Source: Candidula unifasciata (lineage: Eukaryota; Mollusca; Gastropoda; Stylommatophora; Geomitridae). From it: a DNA stretch of 64,000 nt. Shown piece by piece: positions 45,036-55,395 of this stretch. Below the pieces are notes generated by a model, which was not told the origin of the DNA, did not search any database, and saw nothing but the letters and a program-made list of their open reading frames with translations. Both the position numbers and the translations under genes were made by a program. The DNA lies in the NCBI GenBank assembly GCA_905116865.2, contig CAJHNH020007667.1, forward strand, positions 528,501-592,500. Direction: 5' to 3'. Each line of letters starts with the position of its first letter. The first letter of the stretch is position 1.

Positions 45036-45796
45036 TGTCACAACCCTATTAAGTACAGTCAGTGTGTACCACACCGTAAGGTGTGCACCCAGGGTTGACA
45101 CAGAGGTCAGGGCCGTCACTGGTCAAGTCCGTTCTGTGATCGCACGGCGAAACCAGCGCTCAGGATAAAGCAAGAAAGCCTGAACTGTGTTTTAATAACA
45201 CGATGACTGCTTCTGGGACTGAGCTGGTGAACGGGGTTAAGAGACACGAGGTAGAAGGAAGAAGGGACATTCGGTGTGCGTCGGTCAGGAAGAGAGGACG
45301 TTTAGTGACTGGATAGTTTATGTTATAGTATTAAAGTTAGGATATATTTCTGTTAGTGACTGGATAGTTTATGTACAGTTTTGTGTTAGGATAGGATAGT
45401 TCTTGTGTAGAGTATTTATGTATATGTGCTGTGAGAGAGTGGCTAACCTGGACACTCTGACCCTGCACTAAGACAGAGACTGTGACAGTTTGATTGGGTC
45501 AGCGTGGCGATAGAAGAGAGCGTATCCTGCCGGATTGTGGTTTGTACACCAGAGTATTGCCTGTCGCACGTACTGGGGACGGGGCGATTGTAAAGCCCGT
45601 CCAGCCAGAGGGTCCAGGCAATAGGTGGCCACACGGCGGGAAGTCAACTGTCTATGTATTACCTGTACTTCCAATAAAGATTGTCGTGTGTGCTCTGTGT
45701 GCGTTCGGGTTCAGTGTCTGTTGTAGGTTAGTCTGTCTGTCATAGGCCTAGTTAGCGAGCCACGGACCGGCAAGGTCATACCAGAGGTTTGTGACA
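45036..45796 (+). repeat. 3' LTR (761 bp)
   Basis: Same as the 5' LTR apart from an extra GT ('cagtgtgtacc' versus 'cagtgtacc'). AATAAA at 45673-45678 with a GT-rich segment downstream is the likely poly(A) signal. Confidence 0.97.
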
Positions 45797-46110
45797 GTCC
45801 GCCCCCATCGTCAGCAGAGTTCCAATATTCATGGTGCCAGTCGCAGTCTGGTTGTATGTTCGTCTTGCCTTTCCTCTGAGCATAGTTTGCTGGCCGTACC
45901 TGCTGGTCACACACACCCAGGTGTATCATTCTCTCCAGCCCATAATTATCTAGTTTATCTTCTGACTTCGTTACTTGTTCCCAAAGGGCTCTGGCCACAT
46001 CTGCCTTGTCATGTATCAATTCACCACTCAGCGGTGCAGATCCAGCCAATCTGTCTGCCTGTTCCCTCTTCACCACGCAAGCATAGTCTGGAGAAAAGAA
46101 CAAAATATGC
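45797..46110 (-). mobile_element. LINE family A 3' region, right part
   Basis: Begins with the second GTCCG and continues the family A sequence interrupted at 37848. The minus strand reads NEQADRLAGSAPLSG-like sequence (here REQADRLAGSAPLSGELIHD) near 46060, then KADVARALWEQVTKSE and LERMIHLGVCDQQVR. This is the RNase H end plus the C-terminal tail of the LINE. Confidence 0.8.
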
Positions 46111-46803
46111 TACTTGTAACTTGTAACTGTAGACCTGACACTGAATATCAAAATGGGAAGGCAACATGGGCACAGAGGTCGAGGACCAGGAAAGGGAATA
46201 TTTAATAGTTTAAGAATAAAACGGTATCATTTTACAGTTCTTTCACTCAGCTGTGGTGAGACGTTCATGTAACCCCTGTACTCACCAATAAGACTTCCCA
46301 TTGCCAAAGTATACTTGTATGTTAACTTTCAATGCCTACTGAACAACGAAATGGTGAAGGTAATAATATAGAAAATATACTTTCTGCGGCAAGAGACAAT
46401 ATTATTAAGCGGCTTTACAGCACCACCCAAGCGACAAGTGTAGGGTTTCTTGGCTTTCCAACCTGTTTAACGGACAATAGTAGCTTTACCATGCTGGCTT
46501 GTAACCGGCTATCTTCGGAGCTTTATGGTGTCATCTCACTGTAATAGGATTTAATTCTCAAAGGAGTATGTCATGGGAATAAAAAGGCACGAATGACAGG
46601 TTTATGCGACGATGCAGGAAAAGCGCCAGGTTCTTGTCAAAAAAGGGTTACAAAAATACTGCTTAGTTTTCCAGCGTTCAATTTATGACCGACTGTTTAT
46701 GGGTGAATGATTTATCATTGTGTTCTAATCGTCAGGAAGAATCGACGTGACTGCATTCGGGGAAAAATATGAAAAGTCACTTGCCTCTCCCAACAGAAGT
46801 ATA
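46111..46803. other. Intergenic sequence without recognised features
   Basis: No domain-bearing ORF or repeat that I can assign. Confidence 0.4.
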
Positions 46804-48055
46804 AGGATGCCAACCATCTTACATGCCTGCCACCTTACTTGCCTGCCACCTTACATTCCTGCCACCTTACATACCTACCACCTTACATGCCTACCACCTT
46901 ACATGCCTACCACCTTACATGCCTACAACCTTACATTCCCGCCACCTTACATGCCTGCCACCTTACATGCCTACTACCTTACATGCCTACCATCTTACAT
47001 TCCCGCCACTTTACATTCCCGCCACTTTACATTCCTGCCACCTTACATGCCTGCCACCTTACATGCCTACCACCTTACATGCCTACCACCTTACATGCCT
47101 ACCACCTTACATGCCTACCACCTTACATTCCCGCCACCTTACATTCCTGCCACCTTACATGCCTGCCACCTTACATTCCTGCCACCTTACATGCCTACCA
47201 TCTTACATTCCTGCCACCTTACATTCCTGTCACCTTACATGCCTGCCACCGTACATGCCTAACACCTCACATTCCCGCCACCTTACATGCCTGCCACCTT
47301 ACATGCCTACTACCTTACATGCCTACCATCTTACATTCCCGCCACTTTACATTCCCGCCACCTTACATTCCTGCCACCTTACATGCCTGCCACCTTACAT
47401 GCCTACCACCTTACATGCCTACCACCTTACATGCCTACCACCTTACATTCCCGCCACCTTACATTCCTGCCACCTTACATGCCTGCCACCTTACATTCCT
47501 GCCACCTTACATGCCTACCATCTTACATTCCTGCCACCTTACATTCCTGTCACCTTACATGCCTGCCACCGTACATGCCTAACACCTTACATTCCCGCCA
47601 CCTTACATTCCTGCCACCTTACATGCCTGCCAGCTTACATTCCTGCCACCTTACATGCCTAACACCTTACATTCCTGCCACCTTACATGCCTAACACCTT
47701 ACATGCCTAACACCTTACATGCCTACCACTTTACATGCCTACCACCTTACATGCCTACCACCTTACATACCTACCACATTACATGCCTGCCACCCTACAT
47801 GCCTACAACCTTACATTCCTGCCACCTTACATGCCTGCCACCTTACATGCCTGCCACCTTACATGCCTGCCACCCTACACGCCTACAACCCTACATGCCT
47901 GCAACATTACATGCCTGCCACCTTACATGCCTGCAATCTTACATACCTGTCAACTTTCATGCCTGCAACCTTACATTCCTGCCACCTTACATGCCTGCCA
48001 CTTTACATGCCTGCAACCTTACATACCTGTCACCTTACATGCCTGTCTATCTATT
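46804..48055. repeat. 16-bp satellite array, about 1.25 kb
   Basis: The unit is 'acatgcctgccacctt' with the variants 'acattcctgccacctt', 'acatgcctaccacctt' and 'acattcccgccacctt'. Blocks of variants are themselves repeated (compare 46940-47260 with 47280-47580), showing higher-order duplication. All three plus-strand frames are open over hundreds of bases (for example 46823-47662) because the 16-bp unit contains no stop in any frame. These are not treated as genes. Confidence 0.95.
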
Positions 48056-48267
48056 ACTGACTCACATACATACCACCTAGCTACTACCTTCTACTTTCCA
48101 CCCATTTACCAACGAACTTAATACATACCCATTGACCGACCCACTCATTATTTCAAAGCCCTACATAAACTTGTTACTACATTCGACAAAACTCATTAGC
48201 TTACCCAACTAGCTAGCTTTCTATCCATTCGCTGACCCACCTGCATACCGATCTACCTGTCGACTGG
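48056..48267. other. Edge of the satellite array, decayed units
   Basis: 'ctcacatacataccacctag' and 'acctacctgt' type phrases suggest the array decays here before the family B SINE. Confidence 0.4.
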
Positions 48268-48452
48268 CTTTAATCTTTGGCGGAAAGTTCTGGTAGTTCG
48301 CACAGTTCTAGACTTTAGTTTTGTTCTGGAGCCTAAGTATTGCTTGCACATCCGTTTTACAAATCTGGCTCATTTGCATGCAAAAATTTGGGTTCTGGAC
48401 TCTCAGGCAGATACACTCAAACTTCGAAGTTAATATCCCTAATTAATCAACT
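48268..48452 (-). mobile_element. SINE family B, left part, split by a LINE
   Basis: Contains 'ggcggaaagttctggtagtt', 'ctggactctcaggcagatac' and 'aattaatcaact'. The family continues at 48986 ('aatcaactcttaagacatgt'). The intervening 48453-48985 is a LINE fragment bounded by the duplicated AATCAACT (48445-48452 and 48986-48993). Confidence 0.75.
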
Positions 48453-48985
48453 ACAAATGACACGTATCAACTTGCTCCGATTTTAAAACACCCTACTATC
48501 CCAAAAGAGAAAAAAAGACAAATTATTAATACAATATATATATATATATCGATTTAAAGTTAACAAATGTCAGACTTGGACATTGACAAAAGAACAAGAG
48601 AGGAAATCAACCACCTGTGAGATGAAATGTTTGAGAATGGCTGTGAATAAAACCAGAAGATATCGAGTGAGAAACGTCGTGATCACAAGAGCTGTTGAAA
48701 CAACACCCATCGTCAAATTTATTGAGAAACAAAGAATGATATGGTTTAGCCGTCCAGTGATAATGAAACCAACAATGCCAGCAGCAAGAGCGTACAACCT
48801 GAAAATCAAAACATCAAGAGGCAGGGGAAGACCGTGAAGAAAATGGATTGAAGGAGTCACTGACACCTTGAGACTGCATAACATCACAGCATATCAAGCG
48901 ACCAAGCGCGCCCTGGCTCGGCTGCAGATCGTCTGATAAACTGCCGCCTAGAGGCATAAGCAGATATCGACAACAGAAGAAGAAG
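48453..48985 (+). mobile_element. 5'-truncated LINE inserted in SINE B, plus strand
   Basis: From 48575 the plus strand reads EMKCLRMAVNKTRRYRVRNV, then VKFIEKQRMIWFSRPV and KIKTSRGRGRP. This is the MKxLRRxxGxxRxDRxRN ... GRGRPxxxW tail of LINE ORF2 proteins, with stops. It ends in a (GAA)n tail next to the 8-bp duplication AATCAACT. Confidence 0.75.
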
Positions 48986-49029
48986 AATCAACTCTTAAGA
49001 CATGTATGTTAGGGGACAGTGGGTCTGTT

Positions 49030-49170
49030 CTGAAACCACAGTGATGTCAGTCATAAACAGTTCTCTCCAATGTTGTAGAGATCCATGCATGTTGGGGAGC
49101 AGTGAGTCTGTTCCTGAAAACAAAGTCAATGTCAGTCATAAACAGTTCTCTCCAATGTAGAGATTATAGG
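49030..49170. repeat. Local duplication of about 87 bp
   Basis: 'atgtcagtcataaacagttc' and 'tctccaatgt' occur at 49043 and 49130, with similar sequence before them ('agtgggtctgttctgaaa' / 'agtgagtctgttcctgaaa'). It is a two-copy duplication of the right part of the SINE B copy. Confidence 0.75.
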
Positions 49171-49639
49171 CCGAGTGTCATGCTGTTGCTATTCCCGACT
49201 ACAGGAAAAGGAGCAATGACTGATAGTTGGAAAATATGAGACTATCTGCCACGTGTGCTCCGTTATTGAATAATATAATACGATAGTCAACATGGTGAAC
49301 AGAACTTGCCTTGTGATTGAATATATGCTTGTCGTGTGTCAAACAGCCATCAGATTCCTTAGGGATCGTCTGTCAGAGAGTTTCCTAAATCCCATTACCC
49401 GCGCTCTTTCGTAGAAACCACGGTGTTCCTCAATGAATTACAGGCTGATTTGAGACAGTCTCGCAAGCACCGTGTTTTTTGCAATGGAATAAATTGTATT
49501 TTCTGACTGAGGTAGTATCAGCTGAATAGACAGACATACGATTTGTGACAAATGTCTGATGTAATTTGTGTTCCATTATAGTCACACGTACTATTTATGG
49601 CAAATGTCTGATGAACTTTATGTTCTGTAATAGGCTGTT

Positions 49640-49810
49640 CTGTAATGCAATTTGGTTCCTCGCCTCTCGGGCATATGCACTACTGCTTTGAAGAAAACGT
49701 CCATAATTAGTCGACTTTTACGACATGCTTGTTAAGAAGTAATCATACTCCCCCCCCCCTCCCCTCCTCCAACCACAATGCTAGGGCCCCGGACCTACAC
49801 AGGGAGGTCA
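49640..49810 (-). mobile_element. SINE family B fragment, minus orientation
   Basis: 'ggttcctcgcctctcgggca', 'ataattagtcgacttttacg', a C-run at 49751-49759, then 'atgctagggccccggaccta' and 'cacagggagg'. The tail part is missing. Confidence 0.7.
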
Positions 49811-49914
49811 ATCATCATGATGCCGGATCAAACAAAAGAACTTTAAACCGACCGACAAGCGGCTATTCACAGCGCTACCGTTGCTTCTAGAATCGTTTGA
49901 GGTTTTGAGGTTTT

Positions 49915-50302
49915 GAACAACACATCAACATCATGGCACACGGGTGTCATCCATAAGTGCTCCGTTCGTCTTCTAACTCAAGTCTGAGTCTGAAGCATCT
50001 CAGCACAGTGCACATGTTATGTAGCACCGGCGAGGATCCTGAAATACTTTGGGTAGATTTTTAACTCTAAATCTTGCCCGGGCAGCGCCGTTAGGCTACT
50101 CTTTTAGATATTCAACCGCAACGGGATTTTTTTTACGTGCGCAACAAATCACATGGGCGTCCGATCTCACTAACCAGAGACCAGGAGGAATTACAAGAAG
50201 TCCAAGTCCACGTGAAAAAATCCCAGCCTTTACCGGGGATTGAACCCGGAATCTCCAGCACGTGAGGCGGACACCATGCTCCGACACCAAGCAGCTACCA
50301 TC
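49915..50302 (-). mobile_element. tRNA-derived SINE, family F, minus orientation
   Basis: The minus strand begins near 50302 with 'ggtagctgcttggtgtcgga' (A-box-like) and 'ttccgggttcaatccccggt' (a clear B box, near 50250-50230). The body includes 'ggagtgggtt'-free sequence such as 'gatcggacgcccatgtgatt' and 'aacggcgctgcccgggcaag'. It ends 'gagcacttatggatgacacc' near 49955. A 5'-truncated copy in the opposite orientation is at 61648-61920. Confidence 0.85.
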
Positions 50303-50380
50303 TAGAATTAACTGTACATCACTAGGAATATTTCATTATTTGAAAGAGCAGTAATAATCTTGCTCGGTATCTTCATACAC

Positions 50381-50589
50381 CAGCGTTTCTCAACCTGTGG
50401 GTCGAACGACCCTTTTGCAGGGGTAGCCAAAGACCATCGGAAAAGAAATTTTCATTGAAGTTATGAAGTAGCAACGAAAATAATTGTATTGTTGGGAGTC
50501 GCCACACACAAGGAACTGTATTAAAGGGTCGCCACAACATGAAGAATTGTATTAAAGGGTCGCCCTATTAGAAAGGTTAAGAACTGCTG
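50381..50589. mobile_element. SPIN-like non-autonomous hAT element with 8-bp target duplication
   Basis: The left end 'cagcgtttctcaacctgtgg' and right end 'gaaaggttaagaactgctg' are inverted relatives. The interior has 'ggtcgaacgacccttttgca', 'agaccatcggaaaaga' and 'aactgtattaaagggtcgcc', the last phrase duplicated locally. Flanks tcatacac (50373-50380) and tcatagac (50590-50597) match at 7 of 8. This layout matches the SPIN hAT MITE consensus as I recall it. No transposase. Confidence 0.85.
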
Positions 50590-50597
50590 TCATAGAC

Positions 50598-51242
50598 GAA
50601 CAATTTCTGTTTCTTAGTTTAAAACGGGGAAAACATTGTCTCTGCAACTTAGTGAATGGAGAAAAAACCTGAATATTTCGGCCACATTTAGCGATTTAAC
50701 TTAAAAAAACAACCATATCAGAGTGAAATGTTGAAGGCAAGAGGTCGACAATGATACAAGTGGGATGAGTCATCTAGTGATGGAGGAACAGGAGACTGAC
50801 AGTGTGTACAATTAAGTCAAGAGGCAGACGGGTTTGAGATCCCTTGCAGACAACCTTTATTGTTGACACAGTACCTCATTAATTGACTGAACATTGTCTC
50901 AGATCTGACCACCCGTCTGGGAGCTACAGTGAGCCCAGTGGCTAGACGCTTGATTGCCTGCTGACCTGACAGTCTGAAGTTCGAATACACAATAAAACAT
51001 ATTTTTACAACTGATTTAGGGCTCCCAGGTGGACATAGCTTTATAAAGGTACCAGCAAATGTCAGAAGTAAGGTAGAAGGAGTACAGGCAGGTTTAACAA
51101 TAGCAGAGGAAACTGAGCAGATCTGTAATATAGTAACCATGTTAAAGCAATACAACAGAGAGCAGAATGTAGACATTTCCACTTGTTTCATATAATACAG
51201 TGATGTTTTTGAATATAATTAACCTCAATAAATGATTTACCA
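50598..51242. other. Intergenic sequence without recognised features
   Basis: The 124-codon minus ORF at 51191-50817 has no recognised domain and no splice context. Confidence 0.4.
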
Positions 51243-51430
51243 CTTTTTCAGGGTGGGCAGTGGGATCTTTGAGCCTGAGGATTAAGGGCTGCATGGCTAG
51301 TGCAGTCGCCACGAACTTTGCAGGTCAGGATTTTATTTTTCCCTGAAGGAAAAAATCCCCAACCTTATCGACAAATCGAACCCAGGTCTCTTGCATAACA
51401 GACTTGATTTCTTAACCATTTGGCCAGCCG
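51243..51430 (-). mobile_element. tRNA-derived SINE, family E, minus orientation
   Basis: 'ggatctttgagcctgaggat', 'catggctagtgcagtcgcca', 'aaaatccccaaccttatcga' and 'aatcgaacccaggtctcttg' parallel the copy at 785-980. The minus strand has a B-box-like 'gggttcgatt'. Confidence 0.8.
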
Positions 51431-52400
51431 CTTCTCAACCGTTGAACACAATGAGAAAACAAAAATGTCTAACACACATGATCCTTTTTAATTAAACTGT
51501 TGCATCACGAACGAACAACAGCTGTTGGAGTAGCTGGCAGAACATCAGACTGTTTTGAGGTACCGACGAGAGTAAGACAGTGAGGTGCTAGTAACGTTTT
51601 GGTACGCAAAAAGAGAGTGACTTCCCTTCCCATTCATGCCTCGCAGGGTCGCAGGGTCTGTACTTTCTTGCGGGGTGTTATATGGCTTGGTTCGACATTC
51701 GCTCGCCGTATATAATGTTTCTGGGAGGTTGTGTTGTCGTCTCTTTGAGGCGCCACACGTGCCTGTGTACAAGTAAGAAGTACTGCCAGGGAAAGCACGA
51801 GGGTTCGTGAGTATCGAAACTGGGATGTTTTTGTATTTGTACATTCGTTGGCCTGGGGTAAGAGCCTGTCCTACTACTAGGCGTGTCCACCAGTTGGCGG
51901 ATGGTGGAAAGGCCTCTAGATATAGAGGTTATCCACGAATATATTGAATAAGTGGCCGTGGACTAAAACAGGTGATGGTCATTGAGAGAAGGCGAATTAG
52001 TTAGTGGGACAGCTAACTCTATAAAATACCTCAAAACTCTACGACATGGCCAACGGCGGGTAAGAGGCGCCATAACCTCTCTCTCTACCCCCCCCCCCCC
52101 TGCTGCCTTGCAGGGTAAGTCTCTTTAGACAAAGGCTATTGGAGTCAAACCATATACAAACCGGCGGAAGGTAAGGGGAAACCGCCGCTGTACTATCCCA
52201 AGAAAATCATGCCTCAAAATAATACATATTCAGATAGCGACGTGAATGGGGATTTCAGTGGAATCACCTCGTCCGGTAGGGAGCATCATGTTCTACGGGT
52301 GATACCTGACCGTCATCCAGCTACTGTAGAAAAAGTAAATGGTACAAACATCATGAACATTGGTACATGAAATGTCAGAACACTCGTACAAAACGGAAAG

Positions 52401-53378
52401 TTGGATAACATCAAGATGCAAATGAAAAGAATGAACATCAGCATATTAGGAATTAGTGAAGTGCGATGGCCAGGAGCAGGTGAAAAGTATTCAGATCAGT
52501 ACATAATTATTTACTCGGGTGGGAAGGAATATAGTAAGGGAGTTGGTATTATTTTGGATCAAAAGAACTCAAAAACTGTGAAAGGATTTTGGATAATATC
52601 AGATAGAGTACTATTAGTAAAACTTCGCGGCAGACCGTTTGAAGTCAACTTAGTACAGATTTATGCCCCAACAGCAGATAGTTCAGAGGAAAATATTGAC
52701 GCATTTAATGACGAGTTAGACATGGCTGTTGAACAATGCAAAAATTGGGAAGTAACAATGGTACTTCGAGATTTTAACGCGAAAATAGGAAGTGAAAAAG
52801 TGTACGGAGTAACGGGTGGCTATGGCCTAGTAGAAAAGAATGTGAGAGGTGACAGATTAATAGCATAGGCTGAGTCACGCAGCATGATAATAGGTAACAT
52901 CTGGTTTAAACACCATCCTCGAAGATTGTGGACTTGGGAAAGTCCTGGTGATAATGTCCGCAATCAGATTGATTATATTTTGATTTCAAGAAGATTCAGG
53001 AGCAGCTTAGTTGGAGCAAAAACTAGACCAGGAGCAGACTGCTTTAGTGACCATGTTCCAGTTGTAGGAAGAATTAGAATAAAACTAAAGAACATTAGAA
53101 AAACACCACAGAACATCATGTTAAATTTAGGAATTCTTAGAACGGATAAAGAAATTATGGACCAGAACAATGTTACTGTACAAAACCGGTTTAATGGAAT
53201 GGAAATTATACAGACTATTGATAAACAGTGGGATATGTTGCCTGAGTCAATTCAGCAGACATCTAAAGAGACAATCCCACCAACGCATAGAGTTGCAAAA
53301 AAGAAATGGATGTCAACCGAAATTCTGCAGTTTATGGATGAAAGAAGGAAGAAAAAGAATTATAAAGAAGAATACTAG
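52401..53378 (+). pseudogene. Endonuclease domain of the RTE-like LINE
   Basis: Two consecutive open pieces (52401-52868, 52884-53378) in different frames cover an exonuclease-endonuclease-phosphatase fold domain that would nick target DNA to prime reverse transcription. Seen motifs are SEVRWPG, YAPT, DFNAKIG, QIDYIL and SDHVPV; the last His is the catalytic base. RDFNAKIG replaces the family's GDFNA, and a stop splits the domain. Confidence 0.85.
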
Positions 53379-53599
53379 AATACAAAAAGAAATAGTGAAC
53401 AAATGCAAAGTGGCTAAAGAAGCCTGGCTGAATCAAATGAGTACAGAGATTGGGGAAAACAACAGGAAAGACTCACATTCCATGTACCAAAAGATAAATA
53501 TGTTAACAGGAAAGATGACACGTAACAGCACTGGATGTTTGAAATCAAAAGATGACTTATTAATGGGACATAGTAATATAATTAACAGATGGACAGAGT

Positions 53600-54524
53600 A
53601 TATAGGGGAATTGTATGATGATAATAGACCAGATGTAGAACTGCAGACCAACAATGATGGTCCACCAATAATGACTGCAGAAGTTGAGGGTGCAATACAT
53701 CATTTGAAGAAAGGAAAAGCAGCCGGGCCAGACAACATCTCACTGGAAGAAATGAAGCACTGAGAGATTTTAGAACTGAAATAATAACTAAACTTTTAAA
53801 TGATATTTATAATAGTGGGTATATTCCAAATGACCTTTTAAAATCCATATTTATAGCTCTGCCTAAGAAACCAGGCACTATAAAATGTGAAGACCGTCGC
53901 ACAATAAGTCTTATGAGCCACATGACTAAGATTTTACTGAGAATAATTATGAGAAGAATAAGAAACAAAATTAAACCAGAAATCAGCGATGAACAATGTG
54001 GATTTGTAGAAGGAAAAGGTACAAACAATGCCATGTACATCCTAAGGACATTGTCAGAAAGAGCTATAGAAGTAAAGAGTGATTTGTACATATGCTTCAT
54101 AGACTATACAAAAGCATTTGACTGTGTGAAGCATAAAGAAACAATCAAACTGTTAGAAAAATTAAACATTGATGGGAAAGATCTACGAATAAAAAAGAAT
54201 ATGTATTGGCGGCAAACAGCAGCTATAAAAATTAACAACTGTTTAGGTACATTTCAAAGCATAAAGAGTGGCGTACGACAAGGATGTGTACTGTCACCTG
54301 ATTTGTTTCCAATATACAGTGAATATATAATGAGAGCTTTAATTGGTATGCCAGGAATTGTGGTTGGTGGGCACAATATAAACAATTTACGTTATGCTGA
54401 TGACACAGACTTGATAGCAACAAGTCAGAAAGAACAACAGGAAATGATAGACATTGTGGTGTTAGAAAGTGGAAGAATGGGCCTCAGTTTGAATAATGGA
54501 AAGACAGAAGTAATGGTGGTATAA
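53600..54524 (+). pseudogene. Reverse transcriptase domain of the RTE-like LINE
   Basis: Open from 53913 to 54524 with RT motifs in order: GFVEGKGTNNAMY, FIDYTKAFDCV, GVRQGCVLSPDLF, LRYADDTDLI and GLSLNNGKTEVMV. The catalytic Asp pair is intact. Upstream, the domain is broken by a TGA near 53761 and a frame change, and downstream by TAA at 54522. Confidence 0.88.
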
Positions 54525-54975
54525 AAAAAAAACCGAATTATTCCTAAGTGTGTAATAAAAGTTGATGGTGTTATTTTAGGACAAGTACAGAAATTTAAGT
54601 ATCTGGGCACATGGATAACATCAGATGGAAGATGCATAACTGAGATAAGAAACAGAATAGGACAGGCAAAAACTGCATTTTATAAAATGAAAAACATCTT
54701 GTGCAATATATCCTTGTCATTGAGAGTTAGAAAAAGAATTCTTGCTTGCTAAATACATCCACTTTTAACATATGGCTGTGAATCCTGGACAATCTGGCTG
54801 CTAAGAATTTTCTTGCGCTGACTTTCTCTGTCTTTCAACATATCTTTCCATAGTTTGAATTCACTTTTAATGCAGGGTTTCAAAAATTACCAACAATGGA
54901 GACTGTATATATATAAAAAATAAAAATCTAAACATTGCGTAAGTTAAATAGCACGAACTTTATAATTCATTTTCA

Positions 54976-55180
54976 GTGAGATCATTTAACAGGAAAATTC
55001 TTAGAGTATCATGGGGAAAAAAAAAGATGGAAAATACAGTCATTCTTCACGATCTGAATGTCGAGGGGGACTGGCTCAATAACATAATTGCTTCTTGTAA
55101 ACTGAAAACATTGCAGCCTTTGCAAACGTCACAATGGGTTGAAGTGAACAGTGGAAAGTCTGTCTACACTGATTATGTGC
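54976..55180 (+). pseudogene. Possible LINE ORF2 C-terminal fragment
   Basis: The plus strand reads MRSFNRKILRVSWGKKKMEN near the start, resembling the RxxLRISWxDKxTNE segment that follows the RT in LINEs. It is separated from the element at 51550-54790 by about 180 bp of unrelated sequence, so it may be its displaced end. The rest of the ORF runs into a SINE. Confidence 0.45.
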
Positions 55181-55189
55181 TAGCGCTGA

Positions 55190-55395
55190 GAGGAGCGCTG
55201 GCGGAACGGTTAAGAATGACTGGCTCTCATGCGGGCGACTCGGATTCGAATCCTAGGTGGCGTTATGGATTTTCTTCTCCCTATTCCGACAAAAAAATCC
55301 TTACCTGCACAGTCCGTGGCGACAGCACTATCCATGTGACCCTAAATCATCAGGTTCAAAGACCCTTCTGCCTACATCGCAAAAGTGGTAGTGGC
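55190..55395 (+). mobile_element. tRNA-derived SINE, family E, plus orientation
   Basis: The head 'gctggcggaacggttaagaa' (A-box-like) and 'gattcgaatcctaggtggcg' (clear B-box) are followed by 'aaaaaatccttacctgcaca', 'gtccgtggcgacagcactat' and 'atcaggttcaaagacccttc', ending in GTA-rich repeats. It is the best example of family E and shows the tRNA-like internal promoter. Confidence 0.85.

Larger units (their letters stand above)
37849..45796 (+). mobile_element. Complete but non-autonomous Ty3/gypsy-type LTR retrotransposon
   Basis: A 7,948-bp element with LTRs at 37849-38607 and 45036-45796, terminal inverted 8-mers TGTCACAA/TTGTGACA, a 5-bp target duplication, a putative primer site (38613-38631) and a polypurine tract (45022-45035). 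It encodes Gag with coiled coil, capsid-like domain and two zinc knuckles, then an aspartic protease (39993-42469, broken at a G-run). Next comes a fragment of RT thumb and RNase H (about 42447-43025). No RT fingers/palm with YxDD and no integrase (HHCC or DDE) were found in any frame. About 2 kb of AT-rich noncoding DNA follows. The near-identical LTRs mean recent insertion, so the enzymes must have come from a related autonomous copy. Confidence 0.95.
51550..54790 (+). mobile_element. RTE-like LINE, nearly full coding span but inactivated
   Basis: A 5' noncoding region (starting perhaps 51550-51860) precedes an apurinic endonuclease domain from about 52340. That domain has GTxNVRTL with W replaced by a TGA stop (near 52368), ISEVRWPGAG, QIYAPTADS, DFNAKIG, then a TAG at 52866. 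It continues NQIDYILISRR and DHVPVVGRIRI. The reverse transcriptase follows: KKGKAAGPDNISLEEM (53700), stop, LIALPKKP-like, EQCGFVEGKGTNNAMYILRT, CFIDYTKAFDCVKH, KSGVRQGCVLSPDLF and NLRYADDTDLIATS (catalytic YADD near 54392). The C-terminal part LKYLGTWITSDGR-like runs to about 54790. Several stops and frameshifts interrupt it. The wording is closest to RTE/BovB-type elements. Confidence 0.88.

Noticed and set aside
46823..47662. A 279-codon ORF (and others of 113-247 codons) over the 16-bp satellite
   Set aside because: All plus frames are open because the unit lacks stops; the amino acid sequence is only the repeat. No promoter, splice site or domain.
50225..50302. tRNA gene candidate on the minus strand
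   Set aside because: Followed by a body shared with 61648-61920; head of a family F SINE.
55190..55270. tRNA gene candidate (good A and B boxes)
   Set aside because: The same head plus a common body recurs at 785-980 and 51243-51430, so it is the head of a SINE; the cloverleaf was not convincing either.
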